Source of the DNA: Faecalibacterium longum CLA-AA-H243
Lineage (GTDB): Bacteria; Bacillota; Clostridia; Oscillospirales; Ruminococcaceae
Direction of reading: 5' to 3'
Assembly: GCF_020687245.1 (NCBI RefSeq)
Contig: NZ_JAJEQG010000003.1
Location: forward strand, 62,001-126,000
Length of the DNA stretch: 64,000 bases
The position numbers and the translations under genes were made by a program. Numbering within the stretch: the first letter of the stretch is position 1; every line of letters starts with the position of its first letter. Shown here piece by piece: positions 52,095 through 60,075 of this stretch. The notes below the pieces were generated by a model. It was given only the letters and a program-made list of their open reading frames with translations. It did no database searches and was not told where the DNA came from.

Positions 52095-53450
52095 TCAGGC
52101 TTCGGCGGCTGCGGCTGCGTTGGCATTCTGGACAAAGGTTGCAACGGAAGTGGCAACGTCTTCGCCAGTGCCTACACGCTGGAGCATGTTCCACCACTCG
52201 GTGCGGGCAGTTGCCCAGCCCGGAGTGATCTGGTAGTAGTCGCCCAGATAGGCCATGAACTTGGTGTACTCGCTCATGATGGCATTGTCGGCGTAGATGT
52301 CGCCCACGCTGGCGCGGACCGGGAAGTAAGTGGAAGCCAGAACGCTGTCCTTCACCTGGTCAGGGTCAGCAGCGATGAACTCAATGAAGGTCTTGGCTGC
52401 CTTGACCTTGGCCTCATCGCCATTATCGAAGACGCCAAAGCCCCAGATGCCGCCGCAGAGCTTCGGGTCGCCGCTTGCAGTCGGGAATGCCATGGGCATG
52501 ATCTCGTCGCCGTCGTTGGTCAGGCCGGCGTCGTTGTTGTCGGCGTTCAGCTGCTGAGCGATGTTCCAGCAGAATGCCATCTGCAGCGTGCCGTTGCGGA
52601 ACAGAGTGATCTCGTCGCCGCCGGCGATGGAAGCGTCGAAGTTGATGCCGTCGGTATCGTACAGGGTCTGGATGGCCTTGATGTTCTCGGCAGAATCTGC
52701 AGTGTACTTGGTGTGAGCGTCGTCGGTGAAGGTGCCGCCGTACATATTATTGATAATAGCACGGGTACCCTGGTCGCCGCCCTGACCGCCGCAGTAGATG
52801 GCTGCCACGTTCTCGTAGCCGCCCTTGTACAGAGCGTCAACGGTGTTCAGGAAGCCTTCGGTGCTCCAGGTGTGCTTATCGGTGTCGAGATACTTGTCAG
52901 CGCCCACTTCCTTGACCTTGGTCATGTTGACGGCCATGCAGTGTGCGGTCATGCACAGGGGGTACTCGTAGTAGTCGCCCTTGTCGTTGTGGCAGGCGGA
53001 GTTGACGGACTCGTAAATGTCCTTCTTGGCGTCGTCGGTCCACAAATCGTTCAGCGGAGCCATGACACCCTTTGCGCCCCAGTTAGCCACCAGACGCTCG
53101 GGGCCTTCCATGATGAGGTCGGGTGCGCTGCCGCCCTCGATGGCGGTGTTCACCTGGTCGTCGCCGTTGGTGTAGTCCAGATACTCAACGGCCACTTTAA
53201 TGTCAGGATACTTTGCGTTGAAGCTGGCGATGAGCTCCTGCACGGTCTCGTCCTTGCCCCAGCCGCCGATGGGGTATGTCCACAGCTTGATGCTTGCGCC
53301 GGATGCAGAGCCGGAAGCGGCAGTGGAAGCAGCACTAGAAGCTGCCGTGCTGGTAGAAGCGGACTTGCCGCCGCAGGCAGCCAGCGCACCCGCTGCGCTC
53401 ATAATACCAACGGCCTTCAAGAAGGAGCGACGAGAAATGGCATTCTTCAT
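52095..53450 (-). CDS. ABC transporter substrate-binding lipoprotein, nan operon
   Basis: 451 residues. Leader MKNAISRRSFLKAVG with RRSFLK and lipobox ALAACGG, then a Ser/Thr/Ala linker. The mature part is of the cluster B carbohydrate-binding type (IKLWTYPIGGWGKDETVQEL, DQVNTAIEGGSAPDLI). First gene of the nan operon, so the ligand is probably sialic acid; the sequence alone does not prove it. GAAGGAG-like site AAGGAGAACTTATT before ATG. Confidence 0.9.
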   Translation of the reverse strand: MKNAISRRSFLKAVGIMSAAGALAACGGKSASTSTAASSAASTAASGSASGASIKLWTYPIGGWGKDETVQELIASFNAKYPDIKVAVEYLDYTNGDDQVNTAIEGGSAPDLIMEGPERLVANWGAKGVMAPLNDLWTDDAKKDIYESVNSACHNDKGDYYEYPLCMTAHCMAVNMTKVKEVGADKYLDTDKHTWSTEGFLNTVDALYKGGYENVAAIYCGGQGGDQGTRAIINNMYGGTFTDDAHTKYTADSAENIKAIQTLYDTDGINFDASIAGGDEITLFRNGTLQMAFCWNIAQQLNADNNDAGLTNDGDEIMPMAFPTASGDPKLCGGIWGFGVFDNGDEAKVKAAKTFIEFIAADPDQVKDSVLASTYFPVRASVGDIYADNAIMSEYTKFMAYLGDYYQITPGWATARTEWWNMLQRVGTGEDVATSVATFVQNANAAAAAEA

Positions 53451-53515
53451 AATAAGTTCTCCTTACCTATCATCATATCGGCGGTCCTTCATCCCTGACC
53501 GCTCTTGTTGGCCTT

Positions 53516-53544
53516 ATTATAGAAAACTTCTTTCATTTTGTCCA
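53516..53544 (-). promoter_or_regulatory. nan operon promoter
   Basis: TGGACA (53539-53544, minus strand), 17-base spacer, perfect TATAAT (53516-53521). Confidence 0.75.
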
Positions 53545-53608
53545 TCGGTCGCATACACAATTTTCAGAAAGTTTTCTTGTCCATTCCGCACAAATATCTG
53601 GGATACCA

Positions 53609-53656
53609 GCCAGTTTTTGGCCACTTTCACCAGTTTCATTGCCAGTTGTAGCCATT
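53609..53656. repeat. Helically phased RCCANT repeats upstream of nan operon
   Basis: GCCAGT (53609), GCCACT (53620), ACCAGT (53629), GCCAGT (53641) and GCCATT (53651) start 11, 9, 12 and 10 bases apart, mean 10.5. T tracts follow most copies. The region 53545-53815 holds no gene. Confidence 0.55.
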
Positions 53657-53815
53657 TTGTAATCATTTCTGCGTAGTTTGTCATTTTCGGTTTGAAAATC
53701 ATTTTCGTTTTTCTTCCGCAGTTTTGAAATTTATTTTCAGCAATAAGTCCTACTTTTCCTCGTTTTTTAGATGCTCTGCACAGCTTTTTCTTCCGAATTA
53801 TGGCGAAAAGCACAC

Positions 53816-53844
53816 TTGTCAAGCGGCCAAACTTCTTTTATACT
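53816..53844 (+). promoter_or_regulatory. Promoter of the RpiR-family gene
   Basis: TTGTCA (53816-53821), 17-base spacer, TATACT (53839-53844). Confidence 0.7.
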
Positions 53845-53940
53845 TTTTATAAAGATGCCCCCTTCCCTGTGCAGCGGAAGGGGCAAAAGAAGGTATCAGG
53901 AATAGTGCGGGCATTGCGGCCCGCTCGAAGGAGCTTGACC

Positions 53941-54786
53941 ATGGGTACAAATTTTTGGGAATTGCTGCATCAACGACAGGACCAGCTGACCAGATCCGGC
54001 CACGCGGTCGCCGACTACCTGCTGCAGCATGCGGACGAAGCGCAGTATCTCTCCATTTCCTCGCTGGCCCGGGAGTGCAATGTCGCCGAGGCGACAGTGT
54101 TCCGGTTCTGCCGGGCTTTGGGGTTCGACGGCTACCATGAGATGCGCATTGCGCTGGCGCAGGCCAACGCCACCGGCACACCATCCAGCCAGAGGGAGCT
54201 TCAGCCCGGTGCTACCACCGCAGAACTTTGCGAGCACGCATACGCCCGCTTTCTCACCGCCATCAACGGCACCCAGAACGCCCTCTCTACCGAGGCCGTG
54301 GACGAGGCCGTACACCTGATGCAGGAGGCCAGGCAGGTGTTCTGCCTCGGACAGGGCGGCAGTATGCTCCTGGCAAACGACATCTGCGCCCGCTTCGCCA
54401 GCCTTTCCACCAAGTTCCGCACCGCAGGCGACAGCCATTTACAGCTGCTGACTGCTAGTCTGATGAACGAGGCCGACGTTGTGCTCTTCGTTTCCTACTC
54501 CGGCGCGACCCGCGACATGATGGAGACACTGCGCACCGCCAAGGCCGCCGGGGCAAAAATCATCCTGTTGACCCATTACGAGGACTCCCCCGGCGCATTG
54601 CTCGCAGATGTCGTCCTTCTCTGCGGCGCACAGGAAAGCCCGCTGGACTCCGGCAGCATCCCCATCAAGGCAGCATTCCTCTATGTAGGCGAAGTTCTGG
54701 TGCTGCGGTATATGCTGGATGACCCTGCCCATAGCAACACAGCACAGGACCTCACCAGCGAGGCTATGACCGTGAAAATGCTGTAA
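53941..54786 (+). CDS. RpiR/MurR-family transcriptional regulator, probable NanR
   Basis: 281 residues. The N-terminal helix-turn-helix has SISSLARECNVAEATVFRFCRALGFDGYHEMR (about 35-70). The C-terminal SIS sugar-phosphate domain has VFCLGQGGSMLLANDIC and VLFVSYSGATRDMMETLRTAKAAGAKIILLTHY. Such regulators control nan genes in many Firmicutes, sensing ManNAc-6-P or similar. It is divergent from the nan operon. ATG at 53941 follows GAAGGAGCTTGACC. Confidence 0.92.
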   Translation: MGTNFWELLHQRQDQLTRSGHAVADYLLQHADEAQYLSISSLARECNVAEATVFRFCRALGFDGYHEMRIALAQANATGTPSSQRELQPGATTAELCEHAYARFLTAINGTQNALSTEAVDEAVHLMQEARQVFCLGQGGSMLLANDICARFASLSTKFRTAGDSHLQLLTASLMNEADVVLFVSYSGATRDMMETLRTAKAAGAKIILLTHYEDSPGALLADVVLLCGAQESPLDSGSIPIKAAFLYVGEVLVLRYMLDDPAHSNTAQDLTSEAMTVKML

Positions 54787-54819
54787 AAAGTTCTTTTCCA
54801 TGTACTGCCAAAAGTAAAA

Positions 54820-54853
54820 CGCCCCCGGCTTCCTGTCATGGAAACCGGGGGCG
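54820..54853 (-). terminator. Terminator of the C69 gene (dispersed CCGCCCCGG family)
   Basis: CGCCCCCGGCTTCC (54820-54833) pairs with GGAAACCGGGGGCG (54840-54853); the minus strand continues TTTTAC. It also faces the end of the RpiR gene. Confidence 0.8.
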
Positions 54854-54892
54854 CTGCGGTTTTATGGGAAACGCCTCAGGCGCTGCAAAGCC

Positions 54893-56476
54893 TCAGTGCA
54901 GCAGAGAGCTGACCCATGCCCGGGCGGCCGTCTTGGCCTGGAGCTTATTGTACATCTTCAGGGTGGTGTTGTACACCTTCTGGCTCATGGCATTGCTGGC
55001 GTTGGTGGCGGCAGCCTGCTTGGCCTCAAGCGTGTCGGCGGCGGCAACGGCGGCCTTCATATCGGCGTAGTCGGCCATGATCTCCTGCTGGAGCGCGGCA
55101 TAGCTGGCCTTGGCTGCTGCCCGATCCTTTGCGGTGACCTGATTGCCATTGCTGCCGTAGGTCAGCAGGTTGGAGAGGGCGTCACGCACGCCGTAGAAGG
55201 AGTCGGTCCAGTCGTCCGGGTAGGTATAGTAGCGGCCCTTAGCATCCTGATACCAGACGCCCTCGGTGGGCTGCTCGTCGGAGCGGGTGACCTTATGGAC
55301 CGAGACCTTGTAGACGTCTGCGGTGTCGGTGGTCAGCATCGGATAGTAAGGGACGAAGGCGTTGTACACGTCGTCGTCAAAAGCGGTCCACTCGGTAATG
55401 GCGGTGTTCAGATCGCCGGTGGCGCTCACCTGGAACAGATGAGTCTCCACATTGCCCGTCTTGCCGATGGGCTCGGTCTGAAAGAAGTGGATGGAATCCT
55501 CCACCGAGAACTTCTTGGTCAGCTGGATGTTGGAGTAGACCGGGACGATGGCACCGTTCTCGCCGACGTTGCTGATAGCAAAGTCGGTCTCGCTGTAGTT
55601 GTCCTTCGTAAAGGTGTCGGTGCCGTACAGGTAGTTCAGGCCGGCTGCCATGCGGTCCGATGCGATGTCGCCGTTGTAGGAGGCATCCAGATCGATGACA
55701 TTGGCAGCGGCGTCGCCCACAAAAGTACCAGCCTTCTGGGCCACGGAGATCAGGTTGGCAGAGGCCACCACATGGTCGGTGTCATCCAGATCGATCTTGC
55801 CCATAGCGGCGATGTTGGGCTGCATGAAGACCACGCTGGAGGAGAGCTTCAGGGCAAGGTAGGTGTGGCCCGTCAGGTTCTCCACGAACCAGGTCTCGTT
55901 CTGGTCGGCAATGAACACGCCGGAGCCGCCGGCTGCACCGGCGTTGTCGTAGATGGAGGTCAGCAGGGCAACACCCTCGCGGGCCGTGGAAGCTTCGCTC
56001 AGCAGCACCGTGGTGATCTCGGCTTCCTCAATGCCGTTGTCCACATAGGGGTCTACGCTCAGCACGGCGTCGGTGCCGTAGAGAGACTCGGTGGCAGAGA
56101 CCATGACGCCCTTCTCGTTGGTGCCAGCCTCCTCATAGGGGGTGTGCTCGTGGGTGCTGTCGCAGTCCGGGCAGACACCCAGACCGTTGTCGTCCCGGCG
56201 GGCGGTGTAGCGGTAGCTGTCGTGGGTGAAGGTGTAGGTAAAGCCGTAGCATCCCTCGTACACTTCGCCCGTGGTGTGCTTCCCGGCGGGGCTGATGTTG
56301 AACAGCTTGTTGTAATCGTTGGTGCCCAGATCCTCGATCCGGCCAAACATGGTGGTGCCATCCTCGGTGAGGTCGCTGCCGACATAGAGTGCCGTGCAGG
56401 CGAAGGCGGAAGGAACCACGGCAAGCGTCATTGCACAGGCGATGAAAGCCGCAGCAATTTTCTTCTTCAAAGACAT
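54893..56476 (-). CDS. C69-family dipeptidase
   Basis: 527 residues. Signal peptide (LKKKIAAAFIACAMTLAVVPSAFA) is directly followed by CTALYVGSDLTEDGTTMFGR, where the Cys is the catalytic N-terminal nucleophile of the Ntn-type C69 (PepD) family. Further conserved block: NEKGVMVSATESLYG and TWFVENLTGHTYLALKL. It is a secreted or surface peptidase. The ATG at 56476 was chosen because the preceding 18 residues of the longer frame are not hydrophobic and lack a ribosome site; AGAGGGAT is about 12 bases upstream. No operon partners. Confidence 0.9.
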   Translation of the reverse strand: MSLKKKIAAAFIACAMTLAVVPSAFACTALYVGSDLTEDGTTMFGRIEDLGTNDYNKLFNISPAGKHTTGEVYEGCYGFTYTFTHDSYRYTARRDDNGLGVCPDCDSTHEHTPYEEAGTNEKGVMVSATESLYGTDAVLSVDPYVDNGIEEAEITTVLLSEASTAREGVALLTSIYDNAGAAGGSGVFIADQNETWFVENLTGHTYLALKLSSSVVFMQPNIAAMGKIDLDDTDHVVASANLISVAQKAGTFVGDAAANVIDLDASYNGDIASDRMAAGLNYLYGTDTFTKDNYSETDFAISNVGENGAIVPVYSNIQLTKKFSVEDSIHFFQTEPIGKTGNVETHLFQVSATGDLNTAITEWTAFDDDVYNAFVPYYPMLTTDTADVYKVSVHKVTRSDEQPTEGVWYQDAKGRYYTYPDDWTDSFYGVRDALSNLLTYGSNGNQVTAKDRAAAKASYAALQQEIMADYADMKAAVAAADTLEAKQAAATNASNAMSQKVYNTTLKMYNKLQAKTAARAWVSSLLH

Positions 56477-56646
56477 AATAGTATCGATCCCTCTCTTGTT
56501 GATTGTCGGCATTTCGTCGGCAGGTGTCATAATACACCCATTTTAATAAAAATGCAAGTATTTTCCCGAAATTTTAGCATATATTCATTTTTATATGGTA
56601 TATATTCGTACTGCGTTTTTCATCTGCCCCTCCGTGAGCGCAAAAA

Positions 56647-56683
56647 ACCGCCCCGGCTTCCTACTATGGAAACCGGAGCGGTT
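56647..56683 (-). terminator. Terminator of the XRE gene (dispersed CCGCCCCGG family)
   Basis: ACCGCCCCGGCTTCC pairs with GGAAACCGGAGCGGTT with one mismatch; minus strand continues TTTTTTGCG. The gene-free stretch 56477-56749 otherwise shows only A+T-rich sequence. Confidence 0.8.
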
Positions 56684-56749
56684 CGTTTACTTTATGGGTG
56701 CTTTTTCAGGCACTCAATGCCTACCAACTGGCATTCAGTTTTTGAAGTT

Positions 56750-57112
56750 TTAGTCATATCTGTATTTAGAGGACTTTCCGTACACCTTCCGAAGCGATTT
56801 TTTCAGGCTGACCACCGTTTCTTTGATGATCTTTGCCTCATCGGCAGAGCAATCTGCAAGCTGTTCGGTCATCCAGCTGTCGAACACCGGCTTTGCTTTT
56901 TTGATCTCAATGCACAGCAGCTCGTCTGCCGAACAGTCCAGTGCGTTGATGATGTCGATCAGCGTTTTCAGGCTGGGCACGGAGTTGCCTGTTTCGATAT
57001 GACTGATGTGCGTGACCACCACACCGACCTCATTGGCCAGCTGCTCCTGCGTCATGCCCTTTGCAAGGCGGCAGGCACGGATGCGTTTTCCGATGTCGGC
57101 GTAGTCCACCAT
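56750..57112 (-). CDS. XRE-family helix-turn-helix regulator
   Basis: 120 residues. HTH_XRE at residues 6-60 (IGKRIRACRLAKGMTQEQLA, VTHISHIETGNSVPSLKTLI), then a helical C-terminal part. GGAGGGG precedes the ATG, and a promoter is at 57151-57179. A perfect 25-base palindrome lies 20 bases upstream of the -35 box, so autoregulation or control of the neighbouring five-gene operon is possible. Confidence 0.9.
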   Translation of the reverse strand: MVDYADIGKRIRACRLAKGMTQEQLANEVGVVVTHISHIETGNSVPSLKTLIDIINALDCSADELLCIEIKKAKPVFDSWMTEQLADCSADEAKIIKETVVSLKKSLRKVYGKSSKYRYD

Positions 57113-57150
57113 AATACAAGTCCCCTCCGTTTTGTGAAGTGATACTTGTA

Positions 57151-57179
57151 TTGTATGTGCAATCGACCAGGATTGTAAT
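57151..57179 (-). promoter_or_regulatory. Promoter of the XRE gene
   Basis: TTACAA (57174-57179, minus strand), 17-base spacer, TACAAT (57151-57156). Confidence 0.65.
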
Positions 57180-57199
57180 AACCTGAAAGTGCAGTGGAC

Positions 57200-57224
57200 T
57201 TTTGACAGAAAGTTTCTGTCAAAA
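57200..57224. promoter_or_regulatory. Perfect 25-base palindrome
   Basis: TTTTGACAGAAA-G-TTTCTGTCAAAA: twelve-base arms with a one-base centre. It lies between the 90-residue gene and the XRE promoter. It can be an operator; as RNA the one-base loop makes a poor terminator, so an operator is favoured. Confidence 0.7.
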
Positions 57225-57257
57225 TCATTTTTTGCACTTTAGCCCCGGACACAAAAT

Positions 57258-57530
57258 TTATTTTTTCTCTTTCTTTGCACGCAGTCTTGCATTTTCCTGG
57301 TTGATCTTTTCGATTTCTTCGCTGTTGGTCAACCAGCCAAGACCCTTGGAAAGCTCTTTCTTTTTTGCTTCGTTATCACTGATTTTGGAATCAATGAGTG
57401 CAACGCTCGTAGCCTTCATATTGTCAAGTGCAAGCTTTGCACCGCCGCCCAAAAGTGCTGCACCCAAAGAAACCGCTGTCGCAAACAGAGCGCTCTGTTC
57501 TTTTTCCATGTCATTTCTGCCGATACCCAT
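57258..57530 (-). CDS. Small Gly/Ala-rich membrane-associated protein (island operon, gene 5)
   Basis: 90 residues. A short hydrophobic, glycine-zipper-like segment ATAVSLGAALLGGGAKLAL (about 17-35) is followed by a charged helical C-terminus rich in Lys and Glu. AAAGGAG is 10 bases before the ATG. Last gene of the WYL-led operon, 31 bases after its neighbour. Family not recognised. Confidence 0.7.
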   Translation of the reverse strand: MGIGRNDMEKEQSALFATAVSLGAALLGGGAKLALDNMKATSVALIDSKISDNEAKKKELSKGLGWLTNSEEIEKINQENARLRAKKEKK

Positions 57531-57561
57531 ACTGTACTACTCCTTTACTTGTTGTGTTATT

Positions 57562-58533
57562 TTATTCCATTAAAAGAATGGTCCGTCCATTCTCTTCAAT
57601 GTCTTTCCAAAACATATCATCTTCATCTCTACAGTAATTCTGCAGGAGTTTAAGATTTGCACCGATCACCTCATCAAAGAAATTCTGATATTCCCGCTGG
57701 ATATCATCCTGCGGTTCTTTTTTCCAGCGGCCGACCAGGTTTTCCAGCGCAACCAATTCCTGCATAGTCTCAAGCATACCCCGGATTTTTTTCATGTCTC
57801 CGTCCAGTTTTTTCAGCTTGATACTCCGGATAAAACGCGGACCCCACACGATTTTTTTCACATCGCTCACATAAATACGAAGTGCACCTTCAAACCGGTG
57901 GATTGCTTTGATAAACGCATCGTCCGCCTTTTCAAGGTAGGAAACTTGATTCGTTTCATCCTGTGCCCTTTTATAGCGTTCCAGATACGTTTTGCCATCC
58001 ATCAGCCGACTGCTGTAGTCGTTCAGATGTAGATCTTCCAGCAAGTCAAAACGCTCGTTGAAGTGCTCGATCTGTGCGATATGCAGCTCTACCAGAAATT
58101 CCCCCAATTTTTTCGGATTGGTCAGGTCATACATTTCCACCAGTTCCTGCATGGCCTGCTCGCCGCCCTCTTTCAGGTCTCCCCTGTCGTTGATGCTTTC
58201 CGGGCTAAACAGCACATGCAACGCACTTTTTGCCTTTATAAGATCCTTGGTGTGTACTACATTTCCATCGAGATCCTGCGTCCGTGCCATCTTTTCCACA
58301 ACATCAACGGTATCCACCGCCGTTTTTATCTTTTTTTCAAAGTCCCCTTTCGTCATCACGTCTTCTACAACATCTGCGTGTTGTATAAAAATCGACTTCA
58401 ATGCCTCTGCATTCACTGTTTTGCCTGTTTTTTTCTCGTAACTTTCTGCATATTGGTCTACCGCTTTTGAAATCGCCAGCTTCTTTGCCTTATCCAGAAC
58501 ACTTGCCCGACTTTGTTTTTTCTCCACTTTCAC
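57562..58533 (-). CDS. Helical soluble protein of unknown function (island operon, gene 4)
   Basis: 323 residues, no hydrophobic segment, almost entirely predicted helical with many charged residues (KLKKLDGDMKKIRGMLETMQ; SRLMDGKTYLERYKRAQDE). The start is GTG at 58533, about 10 bases after AAAGGA. G+C is low: lines at 58021 and 58321 count 28 and 24 G+C of 60, against 37 of 60 at 55141. No family recognised. 46 bases after the upstream gene. Confidence 0.75.
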   Translation of the reverse strand: MKVEKKQSRASVLDKAKKLAISKAVDQYAESYEKKTGKTVNAEALKSIFIQHADVVEDVMTKGDFEKKIKTAVDTVDVVEKMARTQDLDGNVVHTKDLIKAKSALHVLFSPESINDRGDLKEGGEQAMQELVEMYDLTNPKKLGEFLVELHIAQIEHFNERFDLLEDLHLNDYSSRLMDGKTYLERYKRAQDETNQVSYLEKADDAFIKAIHRFEGALRIYVSDVKKIVWGPRFIRSIKLKKLDGDMKKIRGMLETMQELVALENLVGRWKKEPQDDIQREYQNFFDEVIGANLKLLQNYCRDEDDMFWKDIEENGRTILLME

Positions 58534-58579
58534 GATTCATCGTTCCTTTCAGAATGTTTTATACTATTCATGTCATATG

Positions 58580-60043
58580 TCATCGCAAAACAAATTCTTC
58601 CTCGGAGCACATTGCTGCGCGGAACGCGTCAAAATCTCTATGCTGCAGTGCAAGACCTGTCTGGTCTGCATAGTTCAAAATGGCATATACCGCACGCTCG
58701 TAGTTGGTATCATCATCCGCAAGGTACGCGAAAGCATCCAGCAGGCTGCTCAGTCGGGTACGCTGCTGCTGTTCATATTGCTTCATAAAATCCATCAGTT
58801 GACGGTGATATTCCTGTTCCAACCGCGTTGATTCCTTCAGCAATGCCGTCATCCGATCGTACTCTGCCGCATTCAGCGCTGCCTGCTCCACAATAGCGCG
58901 TGTGCAGGACACCACATAAGCTGCTGCCGTATAGACCGCCATCGGGACAAACGGATTTGCCGTGCCGACCACCAGTCCGAGCGCTTTGGTAAAATAGACC
59001 GTTGCGACCGACTTTACCGTCGTATCTGCCAAAGCCCCCTGCAGCTGCTGCCCGGTGATCTCTCCTTTTGCGTAGGAATAAAGTGCTGCGCCTCCATCTA
59101 TCAGCCCGCCCGCCATGACTGTTGCTGCGGTTGAATCCGAAAGCACCGGAAGTGCCACTTTCCGGCCTCCAAAGCGGATCACCGTGCTAAGCACGCCGGT
59201 CTCGCCACCGCGCAGTGCACCGCTGACGGTATCCGCTTTTACCTCTTCCAACGCATTATCGAGCGTTTTGCGATCCCGCAGTACCTCAAACAAATTCTGT
59301 GTACCGGACACAATGGCTGTGATAACACCGGTTGCCACCGCCATATTCGATGCCGCTGTACCGACCTCCCGCGCCAGCTGCTTTCCTTCAAAGCGAGCCG
59401 CATACTGCCGAACCGCTTGTTGAGAAACTCTGCCATCTGTGCCACGCAGCTTTTGCAGCTCCGCAGTTGTTGTGCCTCCTGATGCAATGCCAGTGGACGG
59501 ATCTGTCAAGCCCTTCTTCATCAAGTTGGATACCGCATTCTCGTAGGCCGTTTTTGAAATCTCACCGTTTTCAGCCATTTTGTGCAGGCAGCTCTCAATG
59601 TCTGCCATCTGGTCTGTTGGTGCAATGCGTTGCATATCCGTATACTTCGGATCTACAAAATTCTGCGCAGCTCGCCAGGCACTGTTATTGTATTTTGCCT
59701 GTCCTTGCCCTACGATTCGGCCATTCCTCTGCATACGGAAGTCATCCGGTGCCGTATGCCCGCCGTATCCTCCCCGACCTGCCGCCAGATCCGTCACTGG
59801 GTTCCGGTCAAAGCGTTCGCCGCAGTTTGCCATATTCGTTTGCAGCTTTGCTGCCTCAATGTACTCAAACAGATTTCCCTTGGACTGCTCAAAGCCTACT
59901 TTTGAAATCTTTCCTGCCTTGTACAAAAGCTCCCTCATAGAGTCAATGGCCGTATCGGTTCCCATTTGTACATTCTGGGAGGCCGCATTGCCCACAAATG
60001 CACCAGCCTGACCTTCCAGATTTTTTTCTTTCCTGCTTCTCAC
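58580..60043 (-). CDS. Protein with possible PD-(D/E)xK-like motif and Gly/Ala membrane segments (island operon, gene 3)
   Basis: 487 residues. In the N-terminal 150 residues, KGNLFEYIEAAKLQTNMAN is followed by HTAPDDFRMQRNGRIVGQGQ and AKYNN. The spacing D-x(n)-QxK with beta-strand-like residues between resembles a PD-(D/E)xK nuclease core with the Q variant. Residues about 215-400 are rich in Gly, Ala and Val (VGTASNMAVATGVITAIVSG-like and AATVMAGGLIDGGAALYSYA) and may insert in the membrane. The C-terminal 80 residues are helical (RQLMDFMKQYEQQQRTRLSSL). GTG start at 60043 with AAGGA 7 bases upstream. Function unknown; the nuclease reading is a hypothesis. Confidence 0.65.
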   Translation of the reverse strand: MRSRKEKNLEGQAGAFVGNAASQNVQMGTDTAIDSMRELLYKAGKISKVGFEQSKGNLFEYIEAAKLQTNMANCGERFDRNPVTDLAAGRGGYGGHTAPDDFRMQRNGRIVGQGQAKYNNSAWRAAQNFVDPKYTDMQRIAPTDQMADIESCLHKMAENGEISKTAYENAVSNLMKKGLTDPSTGIASGGTTTAELQKLRGTDGRVSQQAVRQYAARFEGKQLAREVGTAASNMAVATGVITAIVSGTQNLFEVLRDRKTLDNALEEVKADTVSGALRGGETGVLSTVIRFGGRKVALPVLSDSTAATVMAGGLIDGGAALYSYAKGEITGQQLQGALADTTVKSVATVYFTKALGLVVGTANPFVPMAVYTAAAYVVSCTRAIVEQAALNAAEYDRMTALLKESTRLEQEYHRQLMDFMKQYEQQQRTRLSSLLDAFAYLADDDTNYERAVYAILNYADQTGLALQHRDFDAFRAAMCSEEEFVLR

Positions 60044-60075
60044 AGCTCGATCCTTCTTTCTCCTTTACAGGCGCA

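Noticed and set aside
53609-53656. CRISPR-like array
   Set aside because: The units are six bases at helical spacing, with no spacer-repeat structure and no cas genes in the window.
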